Assembly: GCA_036936605.1 (NCBI GenBank)
Contig: JAUPFV010000005.1
Coordinates: forward strand, 75,652,885 to 75,716,884
Direction: 5' to 3'
Length of the DNA: 64,000 nucleotides
Origin: Limnanthes douglasii subsp. nivea
Lineage: Eukaryota; Streptophyta; Magnoliopsida; Brassicales; Limnanthaceae
Position numbers and translations under genes: made by a program
Part shown: positions 1 to 12,190 of the stretch, piece by piece
Layout: every line of letters begins with the position of its first letter
How positions within the stretch are numbered: the stretch's first letter is position 1
The notes under the pieces: generated by a model
The model's input: the letters and a program-made list of their open reading frames with translations, nothing else
Told to the model about the DNA's origin: nothing
Database searches by the model: none

Positions 1-1290
1 CCTCACAAAGTTCCCCGATGTGAAGTAGTTATGAAAAGCATGGCCCCACTTCTCTAAAGCCCAAGCGTTCAGCTTGGCACAAGTATCATGATCTGCCCCT
101 AAATAATCCAAAAAATCTTTCGGAAGCATTGAAAAATAAGTATGAGTCAGTTCGTATTAAAAACTTAACACTTAGAAGATAAAAGAAGAAATAAAAGAAA
201 CTCACCAGTGCTCTTCCAGCGGCTGGTCAGCTGGCTTGGGTTTGAGTCCGCCTTGATCTTCTTTCCATTCTCCCAAGCCCCACTAATATATAAGAACTAC
301 GTCCTCCACGATTTTTCAGACTCCAAGAGGTCGTCCATTACCTTGTAATCACTCCCCATGTTTTAGTGGTAGAAAGGGATATGATGATTTTTACACAGGC
401 TTGCCACAAAAGAAAACTGTTCCATTGTTAGTGGAATCTTAAATAGCTTGGATGCCATGATACATGCTAGTAGAGTATACCAAGCATGAGGCTCAATTGG
501 CTGCGACACAGCTTGATAAAATGAAATTATCTGAATATCTCCGGATCCAAAAGAAACCAGAGTCCCCAGCTCAGTAGTGTGTGTGTATATATATGCTATG
601 CTTTGAAGGGACAACAAATACTTCACGTTGACCTTCTTAAAACATGGCCCCACTTTACCTTCCAGACTCTCCGGAAGCGCATCCAGATGAGTCATACCCA
701 TCTTGGTCTTTACCTTCCAATATGCAATTGTATCTTCTGTTTGACCAGACGCCTCAAAAGGGGCTTCATCTAGATTTTCCTTCATTTTTTTCTACCACTC
801 TTGCGGAAGGCTGTTCAGATGTCTTTGCAGTTGGTAGTCCGGATAGTCTAGTTTCTGCTAGGGGTTGTTGCCCAGATGGTTTAGTCTTTAGCACATGTGT
901 TTATTGCCTCCAAAATGGAGAGATTTGTAATTGTGGATGTGGATTTTAACTTGGATTGACACGTGACTCGGTGTAGAGTTAATTTATATGGATATTTCTA
1001 TGTGTCTGAACCCATTGCAATGAAAGATGAAGGCTTTCTTACACTGGATAAAGCTTTCTCCTTAGGTAAAGGATTTTTGGACTCTTGGACAGAAGACCCA
1101 GATGGAAGAGGTAAAAGGTTTGCCACAAATAACAATTTCCTAACCTTGGAAGGTTTTGAAGAAGATGAACCTTGATCTGTATTCAATTGTGGTTGATTAT
1201 TTATTTCGCCAATTGAAACTGGAAGACCAGCAACAATGCGTTTGTCTTGTGCAACCTTTTGTGCTGTCTCTAAATCAGATAAATTCAAGT
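1..1290 (-). pseudogene. Decayed antisense extra ORF (aORF) of a Tat-type Gypsy element, main part
   Basis: Seen: minus-strand reading matches, in order, the extra ORF at 49863-52762. The NLSDLE start and Ser-rich stretch lie near 1288-998, and the conserved globular part (PESLEGKVGPCF, HAWYTLLACIMASKLF, HHIPFYH) lies at 785-363. The downstream part with a gtgag splice donor near 206-201 follows toward the window edge. The first codons are at 6136-6095 beyond the inserted Copia element. Several frameshifts and stops break it. Family: resembles the plant 'putative gypsy type transposon' proteins found as antisense genes downstream of pol in Tat-lineage elements; their biochemical role is unknown. 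The rest of the element lies outside the window to the left. Confidence 0.75.
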
Positions 1291-1530
1291 TGTCAAAAGT
1301 ATTATGTTTCTCAAAAAAGTATATCTTATTTATCTGTCTGGTTCACCTTTTTATACTACTTTGTAGCAGTTACGGCAATTAATATTACAATATTTATTTT
1401 CCTAAAGTTTACATAGACTATAGACTATTGACTATAAAATCTTTGACTAAATAAATGTACTAAATATATTATACTAAATATATATTATACTAAATAAATT
1501 AGATATTAATCTAATTTATTTTCTGTAACA
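1291..1530 (-). repeat. 3' LTR of Copia-A
   Basis: Begins tgtcaaaag and ends ctgtaaca. It matches 5855-6094 except at about three positions. AT-rich, with short repeats of the type actaaatatatt. Confidence 0.95.
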
Positions 1531-1539
1531 CCCTCCTTC
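1531..1539 (-). other. Polypurine tract of Copia-A
   Basis: On the minus strand gaaggaggg directly abuts the 3' LTR, overlapping the last base or two of the RNase H stop codon. This is the expected position of the plus-strand primer of reverse transcription. Confidence 0.8.
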
Positions 1540-3049
1540 AAATTGATGCTGGTAAGTCAACCAGTAACAATTTGCCAATAAGAAATTCATGCCGCTCACG
1601 AGTCATAGCTTTGGCGAAAATATCAGCCACTTGGAGATCAGAAGAGATGTGAGGAAGATATATCACCCGTTTCTCCAAAGTATCTCGAATGGAATGACAA
1701 TCAACTTCAATGTGTTTGGTGCGCTCATGAAAAACAGGATTGGTGGCAATCTGAATGGCACTAGTGTTATCAGCATGAAGAGGGGTAGAAGTTGTTTGAG
1801 GAAATCCAACCTCCTCAAGAAGACCGCGTAGCCATACAATTTCGGAACAAGCACTAGACATGGCACGATATTTAGCTTCGGTAGAGGATTTAGAAATACG
1901 ATCTTGTTTCTTACACCTCCAAGAAATTAGAGCGTCGCCTAAAAACATACACCAACCTGTAGTAGATCGACGTGTATCTGGACATCCAGCCCAATCCGCA
2001 TCACTATAGGAAACAAGTTGAAGAGATGAGCCAGTTGGAAAGAACAAACCACGTGTAGACGAGCCTTGAAGATAACGAATTATGCGTCGAACTGCAGCAA
2101 GGTGTAGATGTCGAGGAGAGAACATAAACTGGCTGACTTGATGAACAGCATATGATATATCAGGGCGCGTAGTTGTCAAGTAGATAAGACTCCCAACCAA
2201 GCGCCGATAAAGAGTAGGATCATCCAAAAGGTTCCCTTCATTTTTCCTAAATTTGACATTTACCTCCATGGGAGTATCAACTGAAGAAGCATCCTCCAGA
2301 CCAGCCAAAGTGATAAGATCTTGAATATACTTTTTTTGGTTCAAAAAAATACCATTAGCCCGACGATGAACTTCTAATCCTAAGAAGTATGTAAGTTGGC
2401 CAAGATCTTTCATATGGAAAGTTGCATGTAATTGTTTTTGAAGCTTAGTAATCAAACTACAATCAGTACCGGTGATGATAATATCATCCACATAAACCAA
2501 GAGAAGGACTATACCCGATGTAGATGTGTGGAAAAATAAAGAAGAATCATACTGACTTTGGGCAAAACTGAAAGAAAGAAGTGTACGGCGAAACTTTTCA
2601 AACCAAGCTCGAGGTGCTTGTTTGAGCCCATACAAAGAACGCCTTAACTTACAGACATCATGAGAAGAAGAAGTACTCATACCAGATGGAAGCTTCATGT
2701 AAATATCTTCTTGAAGATCTCCATGAAGAAAATCATTCTTAACATCCATTTGATGCAACGGCCACGATTGTGAAGCAGCAATAGCCAAAATGCTTCGAAC
2801 GGTGGTCATTTTGGCAACAGGAGCAAATGTCTCCTCATAATCAATCCCATATTCTTGTTTATTACCCAGAGCTACAAGACGGGCTTTATATCGCTCCAAA
2901 GAGCCATCAGAACGTAGTTTCACAGAGAAAAACCACTTACTCCCAATTGGTTTAACTGTAGGAGGACAATGAACAATATCCCATGTATGATTCTCCTCAA
3001 GTGCTTGAAGTTCTACTTGATTTGCGTTTTTCCAACACTCATGTTCCAT
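1538..3049 (-). pseudogene. Copia-A reverse transcriptase and RNase H
   Basis: About 503 codons open from 3049 to the stop next to the polypurine tract. Visible in order: the RT entry segment (WDIVHCPPTVKPIGSKW, RYKARLVALG), the fingers/palm region (LYGLKQAPRAW), the catalytic LVYVDDIIITG motif, DLGQLTYFLG, the connection region, and a Copia RNase H with SYSDADWAGCPD, SSTEAKYRAM and ADNTSA. The usual Ala of MDVKNAFLHG is Asp here. Family role: copying element RNA into DNA in virus-like particles. The upstream frame is interrupted near 3094, so it is not joined to integrase in one frame, although the domain itself is open and complete. Confidence 0.9.
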
Positions 3050-3093
3050 GGTTTGTTTGTAGCTAGTGGGAATTGAAATACTAGATAAAGTAG

Positions 3094-3819
3094 TTACAAG
3101 AGAGACGGGGGAAGAAAAACATACCTATCAGGAGGTCGAGAAGGACAAGCAGATCGACGAAGAGTTGTGGAATCAAGAGCAGGATCAGGCGTCGAGACGA
3201 TATTAGAAGGGATCACAGTAGTGGGACCAGACTCATTTCGATTACGTTGTCGATATACAAAACCAGGTTTAAATCTTTCTATAGATTTTGGAATATCAGA
3301 AAAACTTGGCATGAGAGATAAAGATGCAGGAGGTGGATCAACATGAGATGGAAAAAAATATTGATTTTCAAAAAAAATCACATTCCTAGACACCCGAAGA
3401 CGACGAGCATGAGGATCATAACAAACATAACCCTTATGAGGAATAACATAACCAAGAAAAGCACATTTTACAGATTGAGCCGTAAGTTTATGACGTTCGT
3501 GAGTAGGGAGGTGTACAAAACAAACACATCCAAAGGTACGAAGATCAGAATATGAAGGAGAATGACCAAACAACTTATAAAAAGGAGAAACGTTATTTAA
3601 TGTAGGAGAAGGTAAGCGATTAATTAAAAAAACAGCAGTAGAAAGGGATTCACACCAAAAACGAGGAGGAACAGATGATTCAAGTAAAATAGTTCTTACC
3701 ACATCAAGAAGATGCCGATTTTTCCTCTCAGCCACACCGTTTTGTTGTGGTGTCGAAGGACAAGAACGCTGAGAGAGAATCCTTTTATTTTGAAGAAAGT
3801 CTTGAAACTCATGTGACAT
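3094..3819 (-). pseudogene. Copia-A integrase, C-terminal half
   Basis: About 241 codons holding the region around the last catalytic Glu (STPQQNGVAERKNRHLLD), the RLPSPTLNN stretch and the FGCVCFVHLPTHERHKL and CAFLGYV segments typical of Copia integrase. It is out of frame with the preceding gag-integrase ORF: a one-base loss in the Gly-rich stretch near 3820-3830 shifts the reading frame. It ends at a stop at 3094, about 45 bp before the open RT frame. Confidence 0.88.
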
Positions 3820-5624
3820 GTATTCTCCCCAGAATCAGATCGTAAAACTTTTATATTGGCAGAAAATTGAGTGTCAAGATATGCAAGGAAGCGTTTAAAA
3901 ACTGAAAAAACATCAGCTTTAGCCTGAAGGAAGTAAACCCAAGTAAAACGACTAAAATCATCAATGAATGTAACAAAATACTTGTAGTGTGCATGAGAAA
4001 TAATGGGTGCAATCCCCCAAACATCACTATGAATAACATCAAAACATTGTGAAGCACGAGATGCATGATGAGGAAAAGATAAAACCTTGCTTTTACCAAG
4101 TTTGCATGATGTACAATCAAAAGAAAGATCTTGAAAAGAACTTATTTTATTGCCCAATAATCCAGAATGAACCAAAGTACGAAGTACATCAGAATGTGGA
4201 TGACCTAGACGTCTATGCCACATTTGGTTTCGCAAACCAACAACATTACAAGCAAACGAAAAAGAAAAACTAGGAATATCAATGGAAGGAGACTTATATA
4301 ATGGAAAGAGTCGCCCTACTTTAGGACCCTTCGCAATCATCTTTCCCGACACTTGATCCTGCACAACACAACCAGAAGGAGAAAAAGTGACATGACAATT
4401 ATTATCAACCAATTGACCAACAGAAATAAGATTTGTGGAGAGGTCAGGAGACACAAAAACATTAGTGAATGTGGAAGAAAGATCACCAACAGCACTAATA
4501 GGCACATAATGACCATCAGCAGTGTTAATTTTCAGATCTCCATCATATTTTTTAACATTAGACAGAGGAACAACGGTATTTGTCATATGGTTTGAGGCTC
4601 CAGAATCGAAATACCATGGTGTGGAATAATGTTTTGGATTACCTGAGAGTCCAAAAGCAGAAAAAGCCGAAATTATCATTTGTTGAACCATTTCAGGAGT
4701 AAGTGTGTTTGGATTTGTTGTTGGAGAAGGAACATGAACAATCGGCGAGGCAGTAGGCAATGCAGTAGAACAAGCACTAGTGGAGGCATGATAAGCAGTA
4801 CCTTGTCGTCGTTCAGGTCGAGTGGGACAAGCAGAGATGATGTGCCCTTGTTTCTTGCAGTAGTTGCAGACCTTTTTGGGACAATCCCGAGCAATGTGGC
4901 CGAACGAATTACAACTATAGCATTGGATGGCACGCATGTCTCTATTTTTATTTCTCGCTTGTGTTGCATAAGCTACCGGAACCTGTGTACTGATACTAGC
5001 TTGATGTTCAATAGATGCATGAGTTATCATTCGCTGCTCCTCACGAAGAAGTTCACCCAAACATGCATCCAAAGATGGTACAGGATGACGATTCATCAGA
5101 TTAGACCGTGCGATGTCAAAATCCGGTCGTAGCTTCATTAAGAACTGATCTCGTCTACTGGTTGCATGCATTGTCTGGATAGCAGAAAGAGCTGAAGCAG
5201 GAATATCGGCATAAATTATATCTGAATAGTCTGCCCAAAGGTTTTGAAAACCTGAAAAATATGCTTCAATGGAAAGACTGCCTTGAGTGTAATTAGCCAA
5301 TTCATACTCCAATTGAAATCTTCTAGCAGAGTTGTCTTGATTATAAATTGTTTTTAGATAATTCCACATACCAGCAGCGGTTTTATAGGGCTTCAAGTTG
5401 AGAACAAGATGAGGTTCAAGCGAACTAAGAATCCAAGTCATGATTCTAGCATCTGTTATTTCCCACTTGGACAAAGCATTAGCATCTAGAGGGGCAGGAT
5501 CACTCCCATCAATATGACCCCATAATTCTTTTCCTTTCACATACAATTGAAATTGAAATTCCCAAGCAGAATAATTTTTCCCCGTAAATTTAATATGAAA
5601 CGGTTCGAATTTATCGAGTGACAT
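3820..5624 (-). pseudogene. Copia-A gag, protease and integrase N-terminal half
   Basis: Reading from ATG at 5624. In order: Copia gag (LWGHIDGS, WEITDARIMTWI), two CCHC zinc knuckles (CYSCNSFGHIARDC, CNYCKKQGHIISAC), an aspartic protease with FDSGASNHMT, then integrase with MWHRRLGH...CTSCKLGKS zinc ligands and the first two catalytic Asp (HSDVWG, LRSDSG). The frame is lost just after the second Asp. Start choice: this ATG is the first in frame, is followed at once by gag homology, and lies about 215 bp after the primer-binding site. The frame runs on out of register to 3696. Confidence 0.9.
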
Positions 5625-5840
5625 GATGAAAAAAAAGGTCTGAAACTAGAAATCCCCAAATACTCTCGAAATTCAGAAAAGAAAAAAAAACTCACCACCC
5701 AAAATACGTGAAAAACTCACCACCCAAAATACGTGAAAACTCACCACCAAAAAAAAAACTCTACGAATACTCACCACCAAAAAAAACTCTGCGAAAAAAA
5801 ATCACTCACCACCAAAAAAAACTCTACGAAAAAATCAGAT
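5625..5840 (-). repeat. Copia-A leader with ~25-35-bp repeats
   Basis: Untranslated leader between primer-binding site and gag. The plus strand shows actcaccacc followed by A-rich spacers and tacgtgaaaa or tctacgaaaa at least five times between about 5690 and 5835. The last units are nearly identical. It is not coding. Confidence 0.75.
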
Positions 5841-5854
5841 GCGCTGTGATACCA
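5841..5854 (-). other. Primer-binding site of Copia-A
   Basis: The minus strand reads tggtatcacagcgc directly inside the 5' LTR, one mismatch from the tggtatcagagc complementary to the 3' end of plant initiator methionine tRNA. Confidence 0.9.
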
Positions 5855-6094
5855 TGTCAAAAGTATTGTGTTTCTCAAAAAAGTATATCTTATTTATCTG
5901 TCTAGTTCACCTTTTTATACTACTTTGTAGCAGTTACGGCAATTAATATTACAATATTTATTTTCCTAAAGTTTACATAGACTATATACTATTGACTATA
6001 AAATCTTTGACTAAATAAATGTACTAAATATATTATACTAAATATATATTATACTAAATAAATTAGATATTAATCTAATTTATTTTCTGTAACA
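5855..6094 (-). repeat. 5' LTR of Copia-A
   Basis: A 240-bp copy of 1291-1530, with TG...CA ends. In element orientation it lies upstream of the primer-binding site and gag. Confidence 0.95.
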
Positions 6095-6583
6095 CAAGCA
6101 ACCTCCTTTTACTAAGGCGTTCATGGTTGTGAACATATATGATTCAAAAACAAGTTTGAAAATGAAGTAAGCCTTCTCTCACTAGGAATATCTGTGATTT
6201 TTTAAGACAGTGAAATAGTAAGAAGGTTTATATATAGCAGTGAAAATGGCAGTTACCTAGGAGAAGGTAAATCAATTTTGGGCAATGATTAAAAGCTGCA
6301 AGGTGTGGAAGTTAAAACCTAGGTAACTTTCTAGCCTAGTGGGTACGAAAATCTAGGAGAAAAAATAGCTGAGAGGTCGAACCAAGCATGACACGTGTCC
6401 CCCAAATTGAAAAAAGACTCTTAGAATTTTGAATTGAGAAATCAATTCCACCAAAATTCGAACAAGGTCACTCCTGAATGAATTTTTTTCCAATTCGAAC
6501 AAAACAACAGATCGGAAAATGTTGGTATTGATTTTTGAGAGTTAGCTCTTTCAAACATCCTTTGCAAGATGTAAAGGGGCTAC
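6095..6583 (-). promoter_or_regulatory. aORF first codons and upstream region, older Gypsy element
   Basis: 6136-6095 (minus) encodes the first residues of the extra ORF (MFT...VKGG) cut by the Copia insertion. Upstream, 6137-6583 is the spacer between aORF and the 3' LTR. It has a TATA-like tatatataaac on the minus strand near 6230 and a palindromic G-box, gacacgtgtc, at 6390-6399. The same box stands at the equivalent place in the elements near 49588 and 62716. Confidence 0.6.
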
Positions 6584-6950
6584 TGATGAGTTCATATATT
6601 TGCGCTACTATGACTTGACTTAATTTGATAAGCAATTCAGACCAAACCACTTTAATAAAATTCCGAGTAGGACAAATGTATTAAATGTTGACCAAGCTAG
6701 CTGCTGTTCACTTCAAACCAGATTACTAATGGGTCCTTCAACTTGAACCGATTTCACAATCCGACCCAATAAGCCCATGGGTCAGTAATTAGGTATAAAT
6801 ACCCCAACTACTTTCATTAATGAGGGTAATCAGAATTTATTACTAGTATACAACTTAATTATCTCTCTACTCACCACTCTAAACATTAAATTCCACAATA
6901 CATCCATAATATTTTACGAGATTACCCTCAAACATAAATAAACCACACCA
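6584..6950 (+). repeat. 3' LTR of the left-edge Tat-type Gypsy element
   Basis: Begins tgatgagttc and ends aaccacacca. It aligns along its length with the LTR at 15614-15983 and, more distantly, with the LTRs at 44880 and 62882 (shared gggtcat...acttga...gaccc block and tgatgag start). TATA box tataaata at 6794-6801. The partner 5' LTR would lie outside the window. Confidence 0.8.
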
Positions 6951-8641
6951 ACGACAAACATGATTTAAGCAGTCTACAAAACCCTCAATCTAGTGTTCAA
7001 AAATGCAAGTTCATGTTTCGACATTAATAACATGCATAATTAAGCATCAGAAAATATGGGCAAGACGTCGGTCTCCATCGTCACCTTACGACTAGAAGGC
7101 ACATCAGTCAAGCCTTTTTCTAAGCCCCCACGCTTAAAATGGTGGACAATACCAATGTTTCATTTAACTTAGGCTCTAGTGCAGAATCTAGGGTACCCCT
7201 CACAAATACCTTATACTTCGCATGCACCAATATTTTAAATGGTCACAAATCTATTATTGGGTTCAACTTCAACAACTCTAAAACTATCTCCATGTAATTC
7301 TTTTCCATCATCCCCATCGCCACTTCCATGACTTGTCTTTCGCATTTCTCCAACTCCCCAATAGCTTTCTATAGAAAATATTTTATTTGTTTATCTGTCT
7401 CAACATTCAACCCTCCAATGATACTTAAAGATCGACATTTTCCACGATTACCCCCACAATCTGTTCGGACTGATCCACAACCCTGTTAGCCTGGGGAATT
7501 TTATGTGTAATCAGACCCACATTCTGAGACATCAACTCATCCTTCTTTTTTATAAGATCTTTGTTCTGTTCAGCTTCTTGCATTTCTCCCGACGTGAATA
7601 ACACTCACTAATAAATGAAGGCCACCTCGCGTTGCAGCTCATCATATTTGTTAAAGGCTTTCTCGTACGCATTTTGGCCGACCCACAAGCATTCTTGAAC
7701 CCTTGAACCAAGCAAGCTCAATGGTCAAACATATTACAAACTCAAAGAACATGGTTTATGGCTTCAAGTTTTCCATTACTTGGTAATCCACCCATGACAT
7801 GCGTTGATAAGCGTGAACAACTAAATTGTGATGCGTCTGCATCCATATTAAGGTAAATTTATTTTCTATTCCACCTACTATCAAGTCATCGTACATAATT
7901 AAGTATAAGCAAACATATTCATCTTGATGACAATCTCCAACTGTCCATGTTAAATCTCGCTCATGGGCATGTTGTCGTAAAACAACAACTCCTGAAAACG
8001 TTTAAACAGCTCCAGCAAGGGCCATAAATATCACGACATCGTCGTACTCCTAAGAGGAATCTCCTTAACTAATTTAGCATCTCGAGAAACGCCGCATGTA
8101 CGAGCCGATTTCGGTTCGAGGTCCCACCTCACGATATTCAAAAACGGTGAACTCACACCCACGCCTTGGACGAAACTCACATAAGATGACCTTACGTCAA
8201 TGCCTTTCATGAAATTCTCCATCCGTCGAGTTATTTCCTCTGGTATCACCTTCTTTTCTTAGGAATACCGTCGCTCTCACCATCCGGTTTTGGCTGGACA
8301 TTTTTCCTTGCATCCAGTTTTGGGTGGACACGATTACCCGATTTGAATAGGAGTGGTTTTGGCAGGCTAATTTGCCACATCAACTAAAAATAGTAGGTCT
8401 ACCAAACACATAGGAATTCCTAACAGTATGAAACCTAATATTACACTCAACAACACCCTCCACTCATTGGTAGTTAGCTGCGTAGGGCATATGGTTAGGA
8501 AAATAAAAAAAGCACGTATCAAAAGGGGGGGGGGAAAGGGTAATCGTAACCCCTAATAAAATATTGTAGTATAAACACATGTTTTATTCTCTTTTGCCTG
8601 ATAAGCCTGTTATTCGGGGACTTGTACCCTCACTGTAATGT
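6951..8641. other. Unresolved region with a possible decayed coiled-coil coding remnant
   Basis: No intact gene. On the minus strand, 7720-7430 reads as a charged helical stretch (YDELQREVAF, EAEQNKDLIKKKDEL) broken by stops, reminiscent of extra-ORF proteins of other Gypsy families. 8249-8031 (minus) is an open 72-codon stretch containing MENFMKGIDVRSSYVSFVQ without a recognised family. A run of ten G lies near 8525-8534. I infer remnants of another Gypsy-type extra ORF. Confidence 0.35.
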
Positions 8642-8878
8642 TGTTGGGAATACTATAGCTAACCTAAAATTCATGGAGGCCGTCCTCCGTTAAGTACCTA
8701 TATTAAGGGGTTAATCGCAAAACATAAAACATATTCCTCTAAAAAGACGGGGCTTTTAAACTCTGATTATGTGCTATCACCGGAAACGACGCCCACTCTC
8801 TCTTTCTTTTTACCACTTTTTTTTGTGCCACCGGGATCAGTAGGGTGACTGCAATGATCTAACAATGGTTATCAGAGC
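8642..8878 (+). repeat. Likely Copia LTR with adjoining primer-binding site
   Basis: 8642-8864 starts tgttgggaat and ends gatctaaca. At 8866-8878 follows tggttatcagagc, an initiator Met-tRNA site with one inserted base. This is the standard 5' LTR arrangement of a plus-strand Copia element. No second LTR or gag was identified with certainty. It may belong to the Copia relic resumed at 15984. Confidence 0.5.
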
Positions 8879-9388
8879 AAGCAAACAGCTGAGATAACTT
8901 GCCTCGACAAGTGCTACTAGCTGGTGGTTTTCACAGCACCCAACCCAATTCAGGAAAACATATCTAAATTGTCCTAAGGGTAACCCTAATGCAATATCAC
9001 TACCACTATAAAGATACAAAATTTACAAAAAGATAGGTTATAAGGGTACCCTCATTCTGTCAGCGGGATCTACGACGTGCAACCGAGGTGGAAACTTTGG
9101 CTCCACAAAAATAATGCAAGTAGTATTTCTTCTCTCTCGATTTAAAAATTTTAACTAGTTAAATAAGTGACAAGATTAAGATAAAATGAATTTATCCCAA
9201 AATAGATTTTATAACCCACGCGTGATAGGAAATTAGTTTTCATTGCATTAATTAGAATAACATGTATCCTCTAATTCGAAGAGGCATAAATTATGTATAC
9301 AACTTTTTGTGTCAGAACCGTCATATCTTATGTGTCGCCTTATGAGCGCCACGTGTCAATCTATCGCTGGAAATCAATCAATTTACTG
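8879..9388. other. No recognised feature
   Basis: AT-rich sequence between the LTR and the point where Gypsy pol homology begins. A ccacgtgtca motif sits near 9350. No ORF, RNA gene or clear repeat is visible. Confidence 0.5.
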
Positions 9389-12190
9389 TAAAACCCAAAA
9401 GATCTTTATCCAGTCCCCCGAATAGATCATCAGTTGGTGGACTCAATTTTTGGAAATAAGTTGTTGTCCTTCATGGATGGTTTTTCTGGGTACAACCAGA
9501 TACAGGTGGATCTGAAGGATCAAGATCATACTACCTTTATAACAGACAGAGGTCTCCATTGCTACAAAGTAATGCCTTTTGGGTTGAATAATGTTGGGGC
9601 TACTTACCATAGGTTGGTGAATAAAACATTTGTAAGTTAGATTGGAAGAAATATGAAGGTATACATAGATGACATGATGGTTAAAATCCTGGAGGAGGAT
9701 TTTCATATAATTGATCTTCAAGAAACATTTACTAATTTGTCAACTGTGAATTTGAAACTAAATCCAGAAAAGTGTGTATTTGGGGTTCGATCTGGAAATT
9801 TTCTGGGTTATGTGATAAGTGAGAAAGGGATATATCCCGACCCAGATCAGCTTAATGCTCTGTTGGAAATGGATCCTCCTCGGAATATTAAAGAAGTACA
9901 GAGGCTCACTAAAAAAATTGACTGCCTTAAACCGTTTCATGTCAAGGTCTTCGGACAAATGTGCTCCATTTTTCCCACCCTTGAAGAATGCCTAAGATTT
10001 TAATTGGTCTCCACAGTGTAACCAAGTTGTTTTTGAAATAAAGAAACACTTATCTTCACCAAAGACTCTGTTTAAACCTGTTCAAGAAGAAACACTCTAT
10101 GTGTACTTGGTTGTGTCAAAATGTGCTACAAGTGCAGTATTGGTAAGTGAAGTGGACAATTACCCTCGTCCGGTATACTACATCATCAAAATCTTGATAG
10201 ATGCTAAGAAGAGGTACTTAAAGCTTGAAAAGTTGGCACTAGCCGTAGTGATTGCGGCGAGAAATATGAGGCTGTATTTTTAATCTCATTCCATTATTGT
10301 CCGGACATCTTTCCCAAGAAGAATGACCAAGTGGTCAGTTGAATTGGGCGATTACGACATTGATATTTCACCACGAACAACTATCAAATCTTAATCAGTG
10401 GTTGATTTCTTGGTAGAATTCCATTCAGACATGAGCTCCAAACAAACTTCAAAAGATAGAACCAATAAAGAATGGGTAGTATGAACTGATGGTAGTTCAA
10501 GCACAATGGATTGTGGGGTTGGAATTTTCCTAACTTCTCCATATGGTGATAAAATGTACCAAGCTATATGTTTTGGGTTCAGGGCCTCTAACAATGAGTC
10601 CGAATATGAAGCAGCTATAGCAGGCCTTAAATTGGTTTTCTTGAGTGGGACTAAAAGAGTCTGGTTGATGAGTGACTCACAGCTACTCATCCATCATGCT
10701 CAAGGTCAGTCTTAGGCCAAGAGGAAGTAACTAGTCAAGTACCTATTCATCCTGAAAGAAGTGGCAGCAAACTTTAAAATTGTTTGTTATTAGCATATTA
10801 CAATATCGGAATATACCCTGACAGATTCTTTGGAAACTATAGCACATTTTGAGTCATACCCTTGGATTCACATACAGAAATTCCCGTCTATACAGCCAAG
10901 TCAGAACAAGCAAGATGGGAAAAACATGAGCATAGAAATGATTCAGCCTAAAGACTGTAGATTTTCCCTCATTCAATATATTTCTTATGAGATTTTGCCT
11001 TCGGATGAAGCTATGGAAATAAAGATTAAACACAAGTCCCGAGGTTTTTTTATCATAAGGGGAATTCTCTATGAAAACTCTTTCAGTAGACCTCTCCTGC
11101 ATTGTTTAGGGGTTGAAGAATCTCAAGTCGTTTGATCCGAATACACGATGGAGAGGGCTCAACACATTGTGGGTAGAAGGCACTAACCCGAAGAGTGTTG
11201 TTGGCTGGCTATTATTGGCCATCCATAATGGCAGATGCAAAAGAAATGGTGAAGAAGTGTGATCCATGTCAAAGGTATGGCAATGAAATTCATGTGCCGG
11301 CAGTACCTATGGAGTCTATTTCTGAGCCAGTACTTTTTTCCCAATGGGGAATGGACTTAGTTGGATCTCTACCTATGGCATCCGGGAGGTGCAGAACAAT
11401 TACGGTTGCTACTGATTACTTCTCAAAATGGATAGAGGAAGCTCATTTGGCATGAACCACTTCGAAAGCTGTCATTAAATTCATCATATCCAACATATGT
11501 TGTAGATTTGGGATCCCACAAAATATTACTACAGACAACGTGCCACAATTTGATAACAAAGATATGGAGAATTTTTGTGCTTCTAAAGGTAATCAACATT
11601 GTTTTTCTTCTCCTTTCCAACCACAAGAAAATGGCCAGTTTGAAGTTGCCAACAGGATTATTTTGTCTGGATTCAAAAAGAATCTAGATGGAGCTGCAAG
11701 GAAGTGGACAATCTATTTGCAAGAAGTTTCGTGGGCATACCGAACTACTCCTTGGGGTGCTACACAAGAATTCGCGTTTGCTTTGGTGTATGGGATGGAT
11801 GAAATTACCACCATAGAAGCTACCCTAGCATCATACAGAGTCCACAACTATTATGAACAAGCTAATGAAATAGAAATCAGGAATCAGTCGGACCTAATGG
11901 AAGAAAGAAAAGTTAAATCTCATTTAAGAACAACTCACTACCAAGGTTTGATGAGGAGCAGATTCGCTTCCCAGTTTAAAAGGAGATATTTTCAACCAGG
12001 GGATAAAGTGTTAAGATACGTTTTCTTACACACCAAGGAGAAGCAGTTCGGTAAGTTGGCTCTGAACTGGGAAGGCCCCTATGAGGTCTGTGAAAAGCTC
12101 AAGCCTGGGACATATAGACTTCAGGATAAAGAAGGGAAAATTTTGAAGCACCCATGGAATATTGAACATCTCAGGTTGTATTTAAAATAA
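9389..12190 (+). pseudogene. Decayed pol of a second Tat-type Gypsy element (RT C-terminal part, two RNase H domains, integrase)
   Basis: Homology to the outer element's pol starts abruptly inside RT (KDLYPVPRID), so gag, protease and the RT N-terminus are missing. Visible: the RT palm with VYIDDMMVK near 9660, a classical RNase H remnant near 10100-10400, a second archaeal-type RNase H (MDCGVGIFLTSPYG, NNESEYEAAIAGL, SDSQLLIHHA) at 10506-10715, integrase with CDPCQRYGNEIHVP near 11260 and the DDE core to 11760, and the chromatin-proximal WEGPYEV tail ending at 12190. Many stops and frameshifts. Two consecutive RNase H domains are diagnostic of the Tat lineage. It is clearly older than the elements at 44880-63426. 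Confidence 0.88.

Larger units (their letters stand above)
1291..6094 (-). mobile_element. Young Ty1/copia LTR retrotransposon (Copia-A)
   Basis: Seen: two 240-bp direct repeats (1291-1530 and 5855-6094), both TG...CA, differing at three bases by my reading. Flanks caagt (1286-1290) and caagc (6095-6099) are a 5-bp target duplication with one later change. A primer-binding site matching initiator Met-tRNA lies inside the right LTR and a purine tract inside the left LTR, so the element reads on the minus strand. Coding order is gag, protease, integrase, RT, RNase H, which is the Ty1/copia order. It interrupts the aORF of an older Gypsy element. Pol carries a frameshift in integrase and a break before RT, so this copy is not autonomous although its LTRs say it is recent. 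Confidence 0.95.

Noticed and set aside
1156..1416. Plus-strand ORF crossing into the Copia LTR
   Set aside because: It spans an element junction and runs antisense to a recognised pseudogene; no family similarity.
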